From Marinobacter sp. CHS3-4 (GTDB lineage Bacteria; Pseudomonadota; Gammaproteobacteria; Pseudomonadales; Oleiphilaceae): a stretch of DNA of 64,000 nt. A model generated the notes under the pieces. The model was not told the origin of the DNA. It saw only the letters and a list, made by a program, of their open reading frames with translations, and did not search any database. Made by a program: the position numbers and the translations under genes. The DNA is taken from positions 1,512,394 to 1,576,393 of the forward strand of contig NZ_JASGBJ010000001.1 of assembly GCF_030053415.1 (NCBI RefSeq). The letters are read 5' to 3'. Below, piece by piece: positions 55,277 through 64,000 of the stretch (position 1 is its first letter; every line of letters begins with the position of its first letter).

Positions 55277-57265
55277 TCAGGTCTGTAGCGGCGGCATGGG
55301 GCAATCCATCTGATCAGCAATCAGCCGGATCATCTCGTATTCTCTGGGTTTGACTTCTCCGTCTGCCAGAACGCAGTGACAACTTGCATCCAGAATGCCC
55401 GGCTTGAGCAAAGGCGACAGCCGGTTGAGATGCCAGAGTGCGTCCCGAAGTTGTGTCAACGAGATCTTGTCCAGCAGGGGTAATCGCGATTTGCCGGAAT
55501 GGAAGCTCGCCATGGCTTCCTCCAACAGCGCCTGCTGTTGGTCGGGCTGGTCGGTTCCCGTTCTTGCCAGCAAGCTGAATAGCACCAGCAGATGCTTCTG
55601 AACCGAGCGATAGCTTTTGTGACGTACCGGCACCACGGCCTGAGCGTCGCCAGCCAGGTGCTTGCGCAGAAAGCTAAGAATCGTCAGCTCAAAAAGGCTG
55701 ACGCGCTTATCCGCTTTGATCAGTGTTTCGCAGGCGTCAATCAAGGTATGCCGCTCTTCGGGATCCAGTTTTCGTAAGGCCGGCATGGCCAACTCGAGCG
55801 CTGGCAAACGAATACCAGGACCAAGATTGTCCAGTGCCGTAAGCAGCTTCTCCAACAGATCCGGATTCGGGGAGAAAATAGACTCAGCGTGAATCAGAGC
55901 AAGATGTTGCTTTTGGTTGGCGGTTGAAAGGCCACTGATCAGCAGTGCGTAACAGAACTGTATTGCGCCGGCTCGAGTGTAGAGCAGACCACGGAAACTG
56001 GAAGGCAGTTGCTTCAGTAGCGCCTGTGCGTATTCTTCACTGGCTCTATTGGCGGTGCCGACGCTGTCGGAAAATCGCCGGGTGTCCTTCTCAGTTTCTG
56101 TGGGCTCTCCTTTTGATGGCTGTCCCTGCGCGGCGCCCGTGGCTGCGGAAAACCCGGCGGCGGCTTCGGGCATGGGGCTGGTTGCCTGACCGGATCCATC
56201 GCTGGGAGATGTGTCCCTGACCGATTCATCCGGCTGCATGTTCCTGAAGCGACTCCTCAATCGAGGCAGTAAGCCTGGTCCAATGGCTTCAATCCGTTTT
56301 TCGATAGGCGGGTGCGAGGCCAGTAATGATGACAGTTGCATGCGCGCTGCCTCGCCAAAGCACATGTGATTCATGTCGCTTGCGTGGGTTGTGGTGTCCA
56401 GAAAACCGCCCTTGGCGCCAATTTTAAACAGGGCCCCGGCAATGCCCTCGGGGTTACGGGTGAACTGAACGGACGATGCATCGGCCAGCATCTCGCGCTG
56501 GCGGGATACGGCGGATTGGATCAGCCTGCCGAAGAAAACCCCAATATAGCCTATGGCCATCAGCGCCAATCCGACCAACCCAAAGGCAGCCTGGCCGCGG
56601 CTGTCTCGTGATGAATAGCGACGACGGCGCATAAAAGAAGCTTGAGCCAGATAAGTACCAATCTGGCCTATCATCAGAATGCCGGCGAGGATCGCAATCA
56701 GGCGAACGTTCAGGCGCATGTCGCCGTTAAGGATGTGGCTGAATTCATGGGCCACCACGCCTTGAAGCTCATCGCGACTCAGGTTGGTGAGGGTGCCATG
56801 GGTAACCACCATCACGGCTTCGCCAGGAGAGTACCCGGCCACGAAGGCGTTGATGCCGGTTTCTCTGTCCATGACGTAGAGATCGGGTACGCTGATGCCG
56901 CTGGCAATGGCCATTTCTTCGACTACATTGCGGAGCCTTCGCTCCTCGAGATCCTGGGTGGCCGGGTCAACGGGCCTGGCCCCCACCATTTTTGCCACTC
57001 GCTGTCCGCCTCCGGACAAGTCCATCCAGCGAAACAGAGAACCGGCAATGATGACGCCGACGATAGCCAGTGCGGTATAGAGCCCATGTTTGCTTACGAG
57101 CCAGTCCAGAAACGGAAGGTGAGAGGACTCACTACGGGTCGTGAAGTACGCCACTGCACAGACGGCCAGAGTTATCAGCGCGACGGCTGTCAAGAACAAA
57201 AGAACGAGCAGGCCGGTGTTGCGTCGGGCACTGGCCTGTCGTTCGAAAAAACCTTGGTGAGCCAC
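55277..57265 (-). CDS. M48 metalloprotease with C-terminal helical extension
   Basis: The 662-residue protein has two N-terminal membrane segments (about 17-40 and 62-80) and an HtpX-like peptidase domain. The zinc motif HEFSH is at 173-177, with the third-ligand region REMLADASSVQF and two more hydrophobic segments between. After a Gly/Ser/Pro-rich linker (about 340-400), a ~260-residue helical extension follows that resembles TerB-like domains. HtpX itself is about 290 residues, so the tail is an addition. It lies 11 bases after lemA, a common pairing. The role may be membrane-protein quality control. Confidence 0.85.
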   Translation of the reverse strand: MAHQGFFERQASARRNTGLLVLLFLTAVALITLAVCAVAYFTTRSESSHLPFLDWLVSKHGLYTALAIVGVIIAGSLFRWMDLSGGGQRVAKMVGARPVDPATQDLEERRLRNVVEEMAIASGISVPDLYVMDRETGINAFVAGYSPGEAVMVVTHGTLTNLSRDELQGVVAHEFSHILNGDMRLNVRLIAILAGILMIGQIGTYLAQASFMRRRRYSSRDSRGQAAFGLVGLALMAIGYIGVFFGRLIQSAVSRQREMLADASSVQFTRNPEGIAGALFKIGAKGGFLDTTTHASDMNHMCFGEAARMQLSSLLASHPPIEKRIEAIGPGLLPRLRSRFRNMQPDESVRDTSPSDGSGQATSPMPEAAAGFSAATGAAQGQPSKGEPTETEKDTRRFSDSVGTANRASEEYAQALLKQLPSSFRGLLYTRAGAIQFCYALLISGLSTANQKQHLALIHAESIFSPNPDLLEKLLTALDNLGPGIRLPALELAMPALRKLDPEERHTLIDACETLIKADKRVSLFELTILSFLRKHLAGDAQAVVPVRHKSYRSVQKHLLVLFSLLARTGTDQPDQQQALLEEAMASFHSGKSRLPLLDKISLTQLRDALWHLNRLSPLLKPGILDASCHCVLADGEVKPREYEMIRLIADQMDCPMPPLQT

Positions 57266-57276
57266 TGTGCGTTAGC

Positions 57277-57864
57277 CTAGAAAGAGACTTTTGGAGCCTG
57301 ACGGGCTTCCGGATTTTCCAGCTCCAGCTGAGAGGTAGGCTTGAAGGCAAACATGCCGGAGATAATGTTGTTCGGGAACTGCTCGCGGAAGGTGTTGTAG
57401 GTCATGACCGAATCATTGTAGGCCTGACGGGCAAACGAGACGCGATTCTCCGTGCTGGCCAATTCTTCCATCAATTGCTGAACCGTTTCGTTGGCTTTCA
57501 GCTCCGGATAGTTTTCTGCGACGGCGTAAAAGTTTGCCAGGGCTCTCGTCAGCATGTTCTCTGCGCTGCCCAGCTTCTGGATCTTGCCACCATCGGCAGG
57601 ATCGCTGGCAGCGTCTTTCTGGGCATCCACGGCATTATTTCTGGCCTGCATGACTTCGGTCAGGGTATTGCGTTCGTGGCTCATGTAGGCCTTGGTGGAC
57701 TCCACCAGGTTTGGAATCAGATCGTGGCGACGCTGAAGCTGCACGTCAATCTGGGCGAACCCGTTTTTGAACTGATTTCGCAGGGATACCAGTCGGTTGT
57801 AGATAAACACCAGGTAAAAAACAACAACGGCAATGACGATTAAGCCAATAATCGTGGTCCCCAT
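57277..57864 (-). CDS. lemA: LemA-family protein
   Basis: The 195-residue protein has one N-terminal membrane anchor (IIGLIVIAVVVFYLVFIYN) and a helical LemA domain (VSLRNQFKNGFAQIDVQLQRRHDLIPNLV, YNTFREQFPNNIISGMF). LemA proteins are often coded with M48 proteases or TPM-domain proteins; their biochemical role is unknown. An AAAGGAG sequence precedes the ATG. It is the first gene of a two-gene operon with the protease. Confidence 0.93.
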   Translation of the reverse strand: MGTTIIGLIVIAVVVFYLVFIYNRLVSLRNQFKNGFAQIDVQLQRRHDLIPNLVESTKAYMSHERNTLTEVMQARNNAVDAQKDAASDPADGGKIQKLGSAENMLTRALANFYAVAENYPELKANETVQQLMEELASTENRVSFARQAYNDSVMTYNTFREQFPNNIISGMFAFKPTSQLELENPEARQAPKVSF

Positions 57865-57907
57865 AGCGACTCCTTTCAGGGTATTCGGTAGTGAGTATCA
57901 GTGCAGG

Positions 57908-59974
57908 TCAAAGACCGTGCGATTGTTCAGTGATCTTGCTGTGGAAAGTCTCAACAAACTTTTCGAAATCCTGTGATTTCAGAGGCTTGCTGAAGAAATA
58001 CCCCTGAGCAAGCTGGCAGCCTCTCTGGGCCAGATAGTATTCCTGTTCGGCGGTTTCGACACCTTCTGCAACGACGGTCAGGTTCAGACTCTTGCCGAGG
58101 TCAATGATGGTATTGGCAATTCGGGTGTCTTCCTCATTGACCAGCAGGTCACGAATAAACTGTTTGTCGATTTTCAGGTGCTGTACGGGCATCCGTTTGA
58201 GGTAAGTCAGGGACGAATAGCCGGTACCAAAGTCGTCCACAGCAATGCTGATGCCGGCCGAATGCAGACGTTTCAGCTTGTCCACCGCCTCTTCTAGGTT
58301 GGTCATGAAGCTGGTTTCGGTAACTTCCAGCTCAAGACGCCCCGCCGGGATATTGTGGCGGTGCAGAGTGTTCAGAATATCATCAACAATGGTTTCCTGA
58401 CGCAGCTGAACCGCTGAGAGGTTAATGGCAATTCGCAGTGGCATACCACCGCTTGCCCATTTCGAGGCCTGCTCGCAGGCCTGGTCCAGCACCCATTGGC
58501 CAATTTCAACAATGCGGCCATTCATTTCGGCGGCAGGGATAAAATCGTCCGGTGGCACCAGCCCGCGTTCAGGATGTTCCCAACGGATCAGTGCTTCAGC
58601 ACCAATGACACGGTGTGTTGCAAGGTTGATCTGCGGCTGATAAACAAGATGGAACTCGTCCTTTTCCAGAGCAATGGAGAGATCTTTTTCAAGTTGCTTC
58701 CGTTCGCGGATTTCCTGATCGACACTGGCAACGAAAAATTGGAAATAGTTATGGCCGTCTTCTTTGGCAAGAGCCATGGTCTGCTCTGCGCTCTGAAGGA
58801 GGCGGTCGGCCTTCTCGGCGTCCCCGGGGAACAGGGCAATACCCAGCGTTACCGTCATGGAAATGGTCTGATCCTCGAAGACCATGGGTTTGCTCAGGCA
58901 ATTAAGAATACGATCGCCTGTGTCAGCTGCCTGGAATCCATCACGAAGGCCTTTTTCGACGATAACAAACTGGTCACTTCCCAGGCGGCCGAAGGTGTAA
59001 CGGGTGCCGGTCAGGTTGTGGGTGAGCCGGTCTGCGACGGTTTGAAGAATCTGGTCGCCGGTTCGGAACCCACACTGTTCGTTAATGGACTTGAAGTCAT
59101 CAATGCCGCAGCAGGTAAGAGACAGCACCGTATTCTCTTTCTGGCATTCTTCGATGTCCGCCTGAAGCAGCTCCATAAAGGTGTCACGGCTGGGTAGACC
59201 TGTCAGTTGGTCGTAGCGGGCTAATCGGTTTACGCGATCTTCCGCTTCGCGATGACGGGTCTGGCTGTCACCGATGGCCACCAATAGATTGTTGGTGGCA
59301 TTCACCCACAGGCCGAGTTCGTCGTCTTTGTGGCCGGGAGGCAGGTCGATAAGCTTGTCATCCGGCCGATCCGGATCCACCTGTTTTACCGATTCAACAA
59401 TCCGCAGCAGAGGGCGGGTCAGCAAAAGGTGGAAAACAACGAACAGCACCATGCCCAGTATGACGGCAGTGGCTATAACAGATGCGAAGGTAACGGTGGC
59501 GCGCTCAAGCCAGGTGTAGGCGATGGGGCCGGTGTCGTAGTGAAGCTCCAGGTACCCGTAGATGCTTTCCGGGTCAGATTCGCGAGTCAGTTCGCGGGTG
59601 TAGTGACGGTCGGCATCGAAAATGGCATCCGTCAAAGGACGAAACGACATGGTCTGCAGCGGGCGGTTTCGCTCACCCAGGGGCTCGCCGTCAGGATGGG
59701 TTATTCTGGCCAGATGAATGGCCTCCTGAGCGAATAGGCCATCCACCACCTGCTGCGCCAAATCACTGTCGATACTGAATACAGCCTGCGTCGAGGCATC
59801 CTCAACCAGTTCCATGGTCTGGCTGGCTTGAGCATCCAGCAAGTCAGACACTCTGGCGGCGTCCAGGATCACCTGAACCGAACTCACGATAACGCCACTG
59901 ATCAACGCGACGGCGAGTATCCAGCGAAGAACTCGATACCCCAGGCGATGTTCTAGCTCAAAAGAGTTCTGCAT
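57908..59974 (-). CDS. Membrane GGDEF-EAL c-di-GMP phosphodiesterase
   Basis: The 688-residue protein has two membrane segments (about 15-35 and 165-190) bracketing a periplasmic sensor part, a HAMP-like stretch, a GGDEF-like domain and an EAL domain. The GGDEF site reads GSDQF and lacks an RxxD site, so cyclase activity is unlikely. The EAL domain keeps EALIRW, the DDFGTGYSSL loop and LKIDKQFI, so it should hydrolyse c-di-GMP. The degenerate domain may bind GTP as an activator, as in known examples. It is transcribed alone, upstream of the lemA operon on the same strand. Confidence 0.88.
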   Translation of the reverse strand: MQNSFELEHRLGYRVLRWILAVALISGVIVSSVQVILDAARVSDLLDAQASQTMELVEDASTQAVFSIDSDLAQQVVDGLFAQEAIHLARITHPDGEPLGERNRPLQTMSFRPLTDAIFDADRHYTRELTRESDPESIYGYLELHYDTGPIAYTWLERATVTFASVIATAVILGMVLFVVFHLLLTRPLLRIVESVKQVDPDRPDDKLIDLPPGHKDDELGLWVNATNNLLVAIGDSQTRHREAEDRVNRLARYDQLTGLPSRDTFMELLQADIEECQKENTVLSLTCCGIDDFKSINEQCGFRTGDQILQTVADRLTHNLTGTRYTFGRLGSDQFVIVEKGLRDGFQAADTGDRILNCLSKPMVFEDQTISMTVTLGIALFPGDAEKADRLLQSAEQTMALAKEDGHNYFQFFVASVDQEIRERKQLEKDLSIALEKDEFHLVYQPQINLATHRVIGAEALIRWEHPERGLVPPDDFIPAAEMNGRIVEIGQWVLDQACEQASKWASGGMPLRIAINLSAVQLRQETIVDDILNTLHRHNIPAGRLELEVTETSFMTNLEEAVDKLKRLHSAGISIAVDDFGTGYSSLTYLKRMPVQHLKIDKQFIRDLLVNEEDTRIANTIIDLGKSLNLTVVAEGVETAEQEYYLAQRGCQLAQGYFFSKPLKSQDFEKFVETFHSKITEQSHGL

Positions 59975-60168
59975 GAAGGTCCGTTATGATCCATTCCAGG
60001 TTCTTGGGCCCGAGTCTCTTGCGAGTGAGAGTGGTCGGTCCCTAGTCTGTATTTGTTCTTGTCTCAGTATGGATGAGATTTCTGACTCTGCATCCAGTAT
60101 CCGCAATTCTTTCAGATAATTCAGGGATCTGATGTGAATTTTTGTAAGACCAGTTATACCTCAGATAC

Positions 60169-60198
60169 AAAAACGCCCGCAAATTTGCGGGCGTTTTT
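60169..60198 (-). terminator. Terminator of sodB
   Basis: A perfect 30-base palindrome (AAAAACGCCCGCAAA and its complement) provides a GC stem followed by T5 on both strands. It lies 38 bases past the sodB stop on the minus strand and could work in both directions. Confidence 0.9.
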
Positions 60199-60235
60199 GT
60201 GGCTAATGAGGCTGATACTGCGCCAGCAATCGATA

Positions 60236-60814
60236 TCAGGCCAGGTTTTCGTTGACGAAGTCCCAGTTTACCAAGTTCCAGTAGGCTTCCAGGTAGTTTG
60301 GACGGCTGTTCCGATAATCAATGTAGTAGGCGTGCTCCCACACATCAACGGTCAGTACAGGCTTGTCTGCGCCTGTCAGCGGGGTTTCCGCGTTGCTGGT
60401 GTTCACAATGGCAACACTGCCGTCTGGTTTCTTGACCAGCCAGGTCCAGCCAGAGCCGAAGTTGTTTGCGGCCTTGTCATTAAATTCTTTCTTGAAATCT
60501 TCAAACGAACCGAAGGCTTTTTCAATGGCGTCCTTCGCAGCGCCGGTAGGCTCGCCACCACCGTTCGGGCTCAGGCAATGCCAGAAAAAGGTGTGGTTCC
60601 AGATCTGCGCAGCGTTGTTAAACAGTGGGCCGCTGGCGCTTTTGATGATGTCTTCCAGGGGCTTGTTGGCGTCGTCCGTACCTTCAACCAGGCCATTCAG
60701 TTTCGTGACGTAGGTGTTGTGATGCTTGCCATAGTGATAGTCCAGCGTCTCTTTGGACATGTGTGGCTCAAGTGCATCTTTTTCGTACGGCAGTGGGGGA
60801 AGTTCAAATGCCAT
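60236..60814 (-). CDS. sodB: Iron superoxide dismutase
   Basis: The 192-residue enzyme has the four metal ligands H27, H74, D157 and H161 (HYGKHHNTYV, IWNHTFFWHC, DVWEHAY). The AAQIWNHTFFW segment with Gln70 is typical of the iron type. It removes superoxide in the cytoplasm. AGGGAGAA precedes the ATG. It has its own promoter and terminator. Confidence 0.96.
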   Translation of the reverse strand: MAFELPPLPYEKDALEPHMSKETLDYHYGKHHNTYVTKLNGLVEGTDDANKPLEDIIKSASGPLFNNAAQIWNHTFFWHCLSPNGGGEPTGAAKDAIEKAFGSFEDFKKEFNDKAANNFGSGWTWLVKKPDGSVAIVNTSNAETPLTGADKPVLTVDVWEHAYYIDYRNSRPNYLEAYWNLVNWDFVNENLA

Positions 60815-60861
60815 GAGGTTGTTCTCCCTGTCTCTCTGATTTATGTGAATGACAACACTTC

Positions 60862-60889
60862 AATATAAGGCTGACATTCGCTATATCAA
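60862..60889 (-). promoter_or_regulatory. Sigma-70 promoter of sodB
   Basis: On the minus strand TTGATA (60889-60884) and TATATT (60867-60862) are 16 bases apart, each one mismatch from consensus. The site touches the end of purK and leaves a leader of about 40 bases. Confidence 0.55.
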
Positions 60890-62004
60890 CCCTTTGAAGT
60901 CAACGAACTTTGAAACTCGGGGCTTCCCGGCAGAAACTGCGCGCAGTTTTTTACCCGCCAGACCAGCTCTTCGTAGCTGTCGGCAAGGATGTTGACATGC
61001 CCCAGTTTGCGCCCTGGCCGCTCGCCCTTGTTGTAAAGATGAACATGCGCATAGGGAAGCTCAAGAATACGATCGATCTCGCCGTGTTCGCCGATGATGT
61101 TGATCATACAGCTGACACCACGGGCCGCTACATTTCCCAGCGGATGGCCACTAACGGCACGTATGTGGTTCTCAAACTGACTGGTCATGGCGCCCTCGAT
61201 GGTCCAGTGGCCGGAGTTGTGAACTCTTGGCGCCATCTCGTTGGCAACCAGGCCGTCGGCGGTTTCGAACAGTTCAAGAGTCAATACGCCGACGTAGTCC
61301 ATTTCGTTCAACAGCGCTTTCATGTAGCGCTCTGCATCTTCCTGCACGTCGATCGCGAGGTCCGGGGCCGGGGCAATGGAATAGCGCAGAATACCGTCGT
61401 GGTGAGTGTTCTCCGCCATGGGGTAGAAAGCCAGTTCACCGGACTCTGAACGCACGGCGATGATGGATACTTCGCGGCGGAATTCGACGAACTTTTCCAC
61501 GATCAGTCGCGAGTGATTGATCGAACTCCACGCCTCTTCGGCGTCTTCCGGAGAACGCAGCACGGCCTGGCCCTTGCCGTCATAACCTTCGGTGTTGGAC
61601 TTCGCCACGACTGGGCAACCAAGGGTTTCAGCCGCTTCCCGAAGGGACTTTGCATCGGTGGCGATTTTCCAGTTGGGGGTTGGAATACCGAGGTCACCGA
61701 ACAGGGTCTTCTCGGCTTCACGATTCTGGCAGATCTGAAGGGCGCGCGGGCGAGGGTGCACAGGTTTCTCGGCAGCGATCTTTTCCGCCACGTCGACGGG
61801 AAGGTGTTCGAATTCGTAGGTCACGCGATCAACCCGGGACAGAAAATCGTTTAGATACTGCCCCTCGCGGTCGACCATTACTTCGCCCAGACCAGCACTA
61901 GGGCTGCCGGACATGTCATAGAAAACAAAAGTCTTGGCCAGCGGGTAGCCAGCCAGTGCCAACATGCGTCCGAGCTGGCCAGCTCCGAGAACACCAATTC
62001 TCAT
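60886..62004 (-). CDS. purK: N5-carboxyaminoimidazole ribonucleotide synthase
   Basis: The start is set at ATG 62004 (MRIGVLGAGQLGRML), preceded by TAGGAGA; nine upstream codons are not family-like. The 372-residue ATP-grasp enzyme has VAKSNTEGYDGKGQ, EVSIIAVRSESGE and NEMAPRVHNSGHWTIEGA, matching PurK. It carboxylates AIR using ATP and bicarbonate in purine synthesis. PurE, its partner, is coded upstream on the same strand, but a long hairpin element lies between them. Confidence 0.96.
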   Translation of the reverse strand: MRIGVLGAGQLGRMLALAGYPLAKTFVFYDMSGSPSAGLGEVMVDREGQYLNDFLSRVDRVTYEFEHLPVDVAEKIAAEKPVHPRPRALQICQNREAEKTLFGDLGIPTPNWKIATDAKSLREAAETLGCPVVAKSNTEGYDGKGQAVLRSPEDAEEAWSSINHSRLIVEKFVEFRREVSIIAVRSESGELAFYPMAENTHHDGILRYSIAPAPDLAIDVQEDAERYMKALLNEMDYVGVLTLELFETADGLVANEMAPRVHNSGHWTIEGAMTSQFENHIRAVSGHPLGNVAARGVSCMINIIGEHGEIDRILELPYAHVHLYNKGERPGRKLGHVNILADSYEELVWRVKNCAQFLPGSPEFQSSLTSKG

Positions 62005-62046
62005 TCGTCGTCTCCTACAGTTTGGAGGCAATTATAAATGGTCGGT

Positions 62047-62154
62047 GAGCAGGTGGGGAGCCTTTCCCAAAACTGTGCGGAGCCATGGATGGCGGAGCCC
62101 AAGCGTACATGGACGTATTTATAGCGTGTTTTGGGAAAGGCTCCCCACCTGCTC
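62047..62154. repeat. Intergenic hairpin element C
   Basis: Perfect 27-base inverted arms (62047-62073 and 62128-62154) enclose a 54-base core (62074-62127) containing GCGTACATGGACGTATTTAT. It fills most of the gap between purE and purK. The layout, long matched arms around a fixed-looking core, resembles elements A and B, but the core differs. Confidence 0.88.
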
Positions 62155-62170
62155 TTGCACCGGATTTCAG

Positions 62171-62662
62171 TCACTGATCACGGGGATCAGGGTTGTCCAG
62201 AATCGTTTGGGTTTGTGTTGACCTGAATTCGTCCACTGCCTTGCGAACCTGCTCGTCGAACGTGCCAATAATCTGTGCAGCCAGGAGTCCGGCATTGGTT
62301 GCGCCAGCTTTACCGATGGCCAGTGTGCCAACGGCAATGCCGCCCGGCATCTGGACGATCGACAACAGTGAGTCCAGACCGTTCAGCGCCTTGGACTGCA
62401 CAGGCACGCCGAGCACCGGCAAGGAAGTCTGTGACGCAACCATGCCCGGAAGATGGGCAGCGCCACCGGCGCCAGCGATGATGGCCTTCAGCCCCCGATC
62501 AGACGCCGACTTGGCGTAATCGAACAAAAGGTCGGGCGTGCGATGGGCAGAGACCACTTTGGTCTCGTAGGGAACGCCCAGCTTTTCCAGCATGTTCGCC
62601 GCATGTTCCATGGTGGGCCAGTCAGACTTCGAGCCCATGATTAGACCTACAAGAGGCTGCAT
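62171..62662 (-). CDS. purE: N5-carboxyaminoimidazole ribonucleotide mutase
   Basis: ATG 62662 gives the normal PurE N-terminus ([18 protein letters not shown]); the longer frame adds 26 unlikely residues. The 163-residue protein has GSKSDW (10-15), the catalytic His in VVSAHRTP and [14 protein letters not shown]. It converts N5-CAIR to CAIR. It precedes purK on the same strand, with element C between. The opposite-strand frame over it is a shadow. Confidence 0.96.
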   Translation of the reverse strand: MQPLVGLIMGSKSDWPTMEHAANMLEKLGVPYETKVVSAHRTPDLLFDYAKSASDRGLKAIIAGAGGAAHLPGMVASQTSLPVLGVPVQSKALNGLDSLLSIVQMPGGIAVGTLAIGKAGATNAGLLAAQIIGTFDEQVRKAVDEFRSTQTQTILDNPDPRDQ

Positions 62663-62808
62663 ATAAAACAGTCCTGAATCGTTGGAAAGCCGGCCATTGT
62701 ATGAAACGCCATCAAGCCATGCAAACTGGCACACGGGCATTTGAAGCGTCCGGGCATACGGGTATTATCAGGGCTCAAGCTAATCAACGTCCATAGACCG
62801 GAGCTGTA

Positions 62809-63711
62809 ATGGAGCCTATCCGACCCGATGATGATGAGTTGCGAGCCAACCGAGGCGAGCAGCGCCAGGAACAGAAACCCAGGAAGGAGAAGCCAAAGGC
62901 CACCAAAAAAGTCAGCAAAACCACCGGTGGGCCTTCCGGGATGGTGTCTTTGATCATGCTTCTGGTCGTCGCTGGCGCGGGGGCGTTCGGCTGGTATCAG
63001 CAAAGCCAGCGGATTGTGCAGATGGAAAGTCAGCTGGAGGAGGCCGATTTCTGGGCGAGGCAAAGCAAGCTGGCGCTCGCTCGATTTGAGGGGGAGTTGT
63101 CAGAAACCGGTGAAGACCTTCAGGAAGCCGGTCAGTCTATTGAGCAGCGCTTGACCTCTCTGACCGAAAGGTTGGATACCGCTGACAGTGAAATTCGCAA
63201 ACTGTGGGGGGTTGCCAACGATCGTAATAAGGCCCGCCTGAATGACCATGAGTCACAGCTTGAATCGCTCAGGAATTCGTTAGCGACAGTCACCACAAAA
63301 CAGGACCAATTATCCGGATCGGTCAATCAGCTTGAGTCCTCGCTTGCTTCTGAGATCCAGTCAGTTACCTCAACGTTGTCGTCTCAGGGTGAGAGACTTG
63401 AACGTCAGGCGGCTGCCTTGGGGAAGGTGGAGGAGGCGCTGGCGTCTGTTGACGAGCAGATCGACTCTCGACTCACTCGCTTTAAGCGAGAGCAGAAGCT
63501 GACCATAGATGGCCTTGAGGGGCGTATCGAGACTCTGGAAAAGACGACGCAGAACCTTTCAGGGTCGGAGTTGGCGTCACTTCGTTCGGAGCTTTCAAAT
63601 CTCAAGCAGACGGTGTCCTCGATAGACGCGTCCCGCGCTCAGCTTACCTCCAGGCTTGTGAGGCTGTCTGAGGAGGTGGCCCAGTTGCGATCCCGGGTGA
63701 GCGGCCAGTAG
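62809..63711 (+). CDS. Single-pass membrane protein with long coiled coil
   Basis: The 300-residue product has a charged cytoplasmic N-terminus (about 1-42, rich in Lys, Arg, Glu), one membrane segment (SGMVSLIMLLVVAGAGAFGW) and then almost continuous coiled coil (residues ~65-300) with many Leu, Glu, Gln and Ser heptads. No enzymatic motif is visible. It resembles uncharacterised coiled-coil proteins of pseudomonads found near pur genes; a structural or scaffolding role in the periplasm is possible. It is divergent from purE and followed by a lipoprotein gene. Confidence 0.75.
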   Translation: MEPIRPDDDELRANRGEQRQEQKPRKEKPKATKKVSKTTGGPSGMVSLIMLLVVAGAGAFGWYQQSQRIVQMESQLEEADFWARQSKLALARFEGELSETGEDLQEAGQSIEQRLTSLTERLDTADSEIRKLWGVANDRNKARLNDHESQLESLRNSLATVTTKQDQLSGSVNQLESSLASEIQSVTSTLSSQGERLERQAAALGKVEEALASVDEQIDSRLTRFKREQKLTIDGLEGRIETLEKTTQNLSGSELASLRSELSNLKQTVSSIDASRAQLTSRLVRLSEEVAQLRSRVSGQ

Positions 63712-63820
63712 TGGCTGCTCATGTAACAGTTTGTAGCGATCTCTTGCGGTAGCTCTCAGTTCTGACGATTCGTTGTTGTTAATATCCGCTCAGTCACCAC
63801 AGGATGAAGAGTGAAGAACA

Positions 63821-64000
63821 ATGACGAATCGGTATTCTTTCTTCCGTCTACCTCTCAATCAACAGCGGCCAGTTCAGCGCTGGAGATCCGGCCGGGCACT
63901 GGCGGGTATCACCCTGTTGTCGCTGCTTCTGGGTCTCTCAGGCTGCAAACCCTATATTTCGATTGGTAAGAGTGTGGGTGGTTTTGTGCATCCGGTATCC
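63821..64000 (+). CDS. Lipoprotein, 3'-truncated by window edge
   Basis: The frame opens at ATG 63821 with GAAGA upstream and runs off the window after 60 codons. The visible part has a basic N-terminus, a hydrophobic signal segment (LAGITLLSLLLGL) and a lipobox (LSGC), so the mature protein should be lipid-anchored at the cysteine. The family cannot be told from the remaining residues. Confidence 0.6.
   Translation, partial: MTNRYSFFRLPLNQQRPVQRWRSGRALAGITLLSLLLGLSGCKPYISIGKSVGGFVHPVS

Overview
The window reads as a stretch of chromosome from a motile, aerobic marine gammaproteobacterium, most likely Marinobacter or a close relative. This is inferred from the gene set (MvaT-type silencer, polar-type flagellin/FlaG/FliD/FliS block, a gspN-C-D type II secretion cluster, YajQ, Fe-SOD next to purK/purE) and from base composition; no 16S rRNA or other decisive marker is present. 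The backbone is of moderate GC. The first ~12.4 kb is clearly more AT-rich and carries surface-polysaccharide genes.

Region 1 (1-11.9 kb) is an O-antigen/capsule type block: a truncated Wzz chain-length regulator, a Wzx-like flippase, a GT2 transferase, an asparagine-synthase-like protein lacking the glutaminase cysteine, a candidate Wzy polymerase and a GT4 transferase, packed end to end with short overlaps. After a 950-base AT-rich gap comes a three-gene sugar-nucleotide cassette (FnlA/WbjB-like dehydratase, NovU/TylC-like C-methyltransferase, RmlD-like reductase). Region 2 (12.4-28.0 kb) has the GC of the backbone and looks like a second polysaccharide module: complete AsnB, two GT4 transferases, a two-domain dehydrogenase, a WecB-type 2-epimerase, a heparinase-type lyase, a WecA/WbpL-type initiating transferase, APS kinase CysC, an SLC13 permease, a beta-CASP hydrolase and a TviB-type UDP-HexNAc dehydrogenase. 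It is preceded by a leader with an ops/JUMPStart-like element and ends at a strong terminator. mvaT, a likely silencer of AT-rich DNA, follows at once.

Region 3 (28.6-33.2 kb) holds a REC-CheX-like regulator paired with a PAS-GGDEF cyclase, a secreted protein resembling DUF6160, and exonuclease I. Region 4 (33.2-41.8 kb) is flagellar: a TPR-methyltransferase-like protein, two divergent flagellin genes with different promoter types (sigma-54-like and sigma-28-like), flaG, fliD behind a near-consensus sigma-28 promoter, and fliS. Region 5 (41.8-51.5 kb) contains a periplasmic binding protein, argG, a REC protein with a degenerate GGDEF domain, yajQ, an AmpG-like permease, an alkyltransferase-like protein flanked by two related hairpin elements, a short-chain dehydrogenase, fxsA and groESL with a sigma-32-like promoter. 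Region 6 (51.6-64 kb) has gspN-C-D, lemA with an M48 protease, a GGDEF-EAL protein, sodB, purE/purK separated by a long hairpin element, a coiled-coil membrane protein and the start of a lipoprotein gene.

The most unusual structure is a set of three intergenic hairpins (47279-47354, 47764-47857, 62047-62154). The first two share a 42-base core that differs at only three positions, while their arms have different sequences yet stay self-complementary. The third has 27-base perfect arms and a different core. No CRISPR array, tRNA, rRNA or insertion sequence was recognised.
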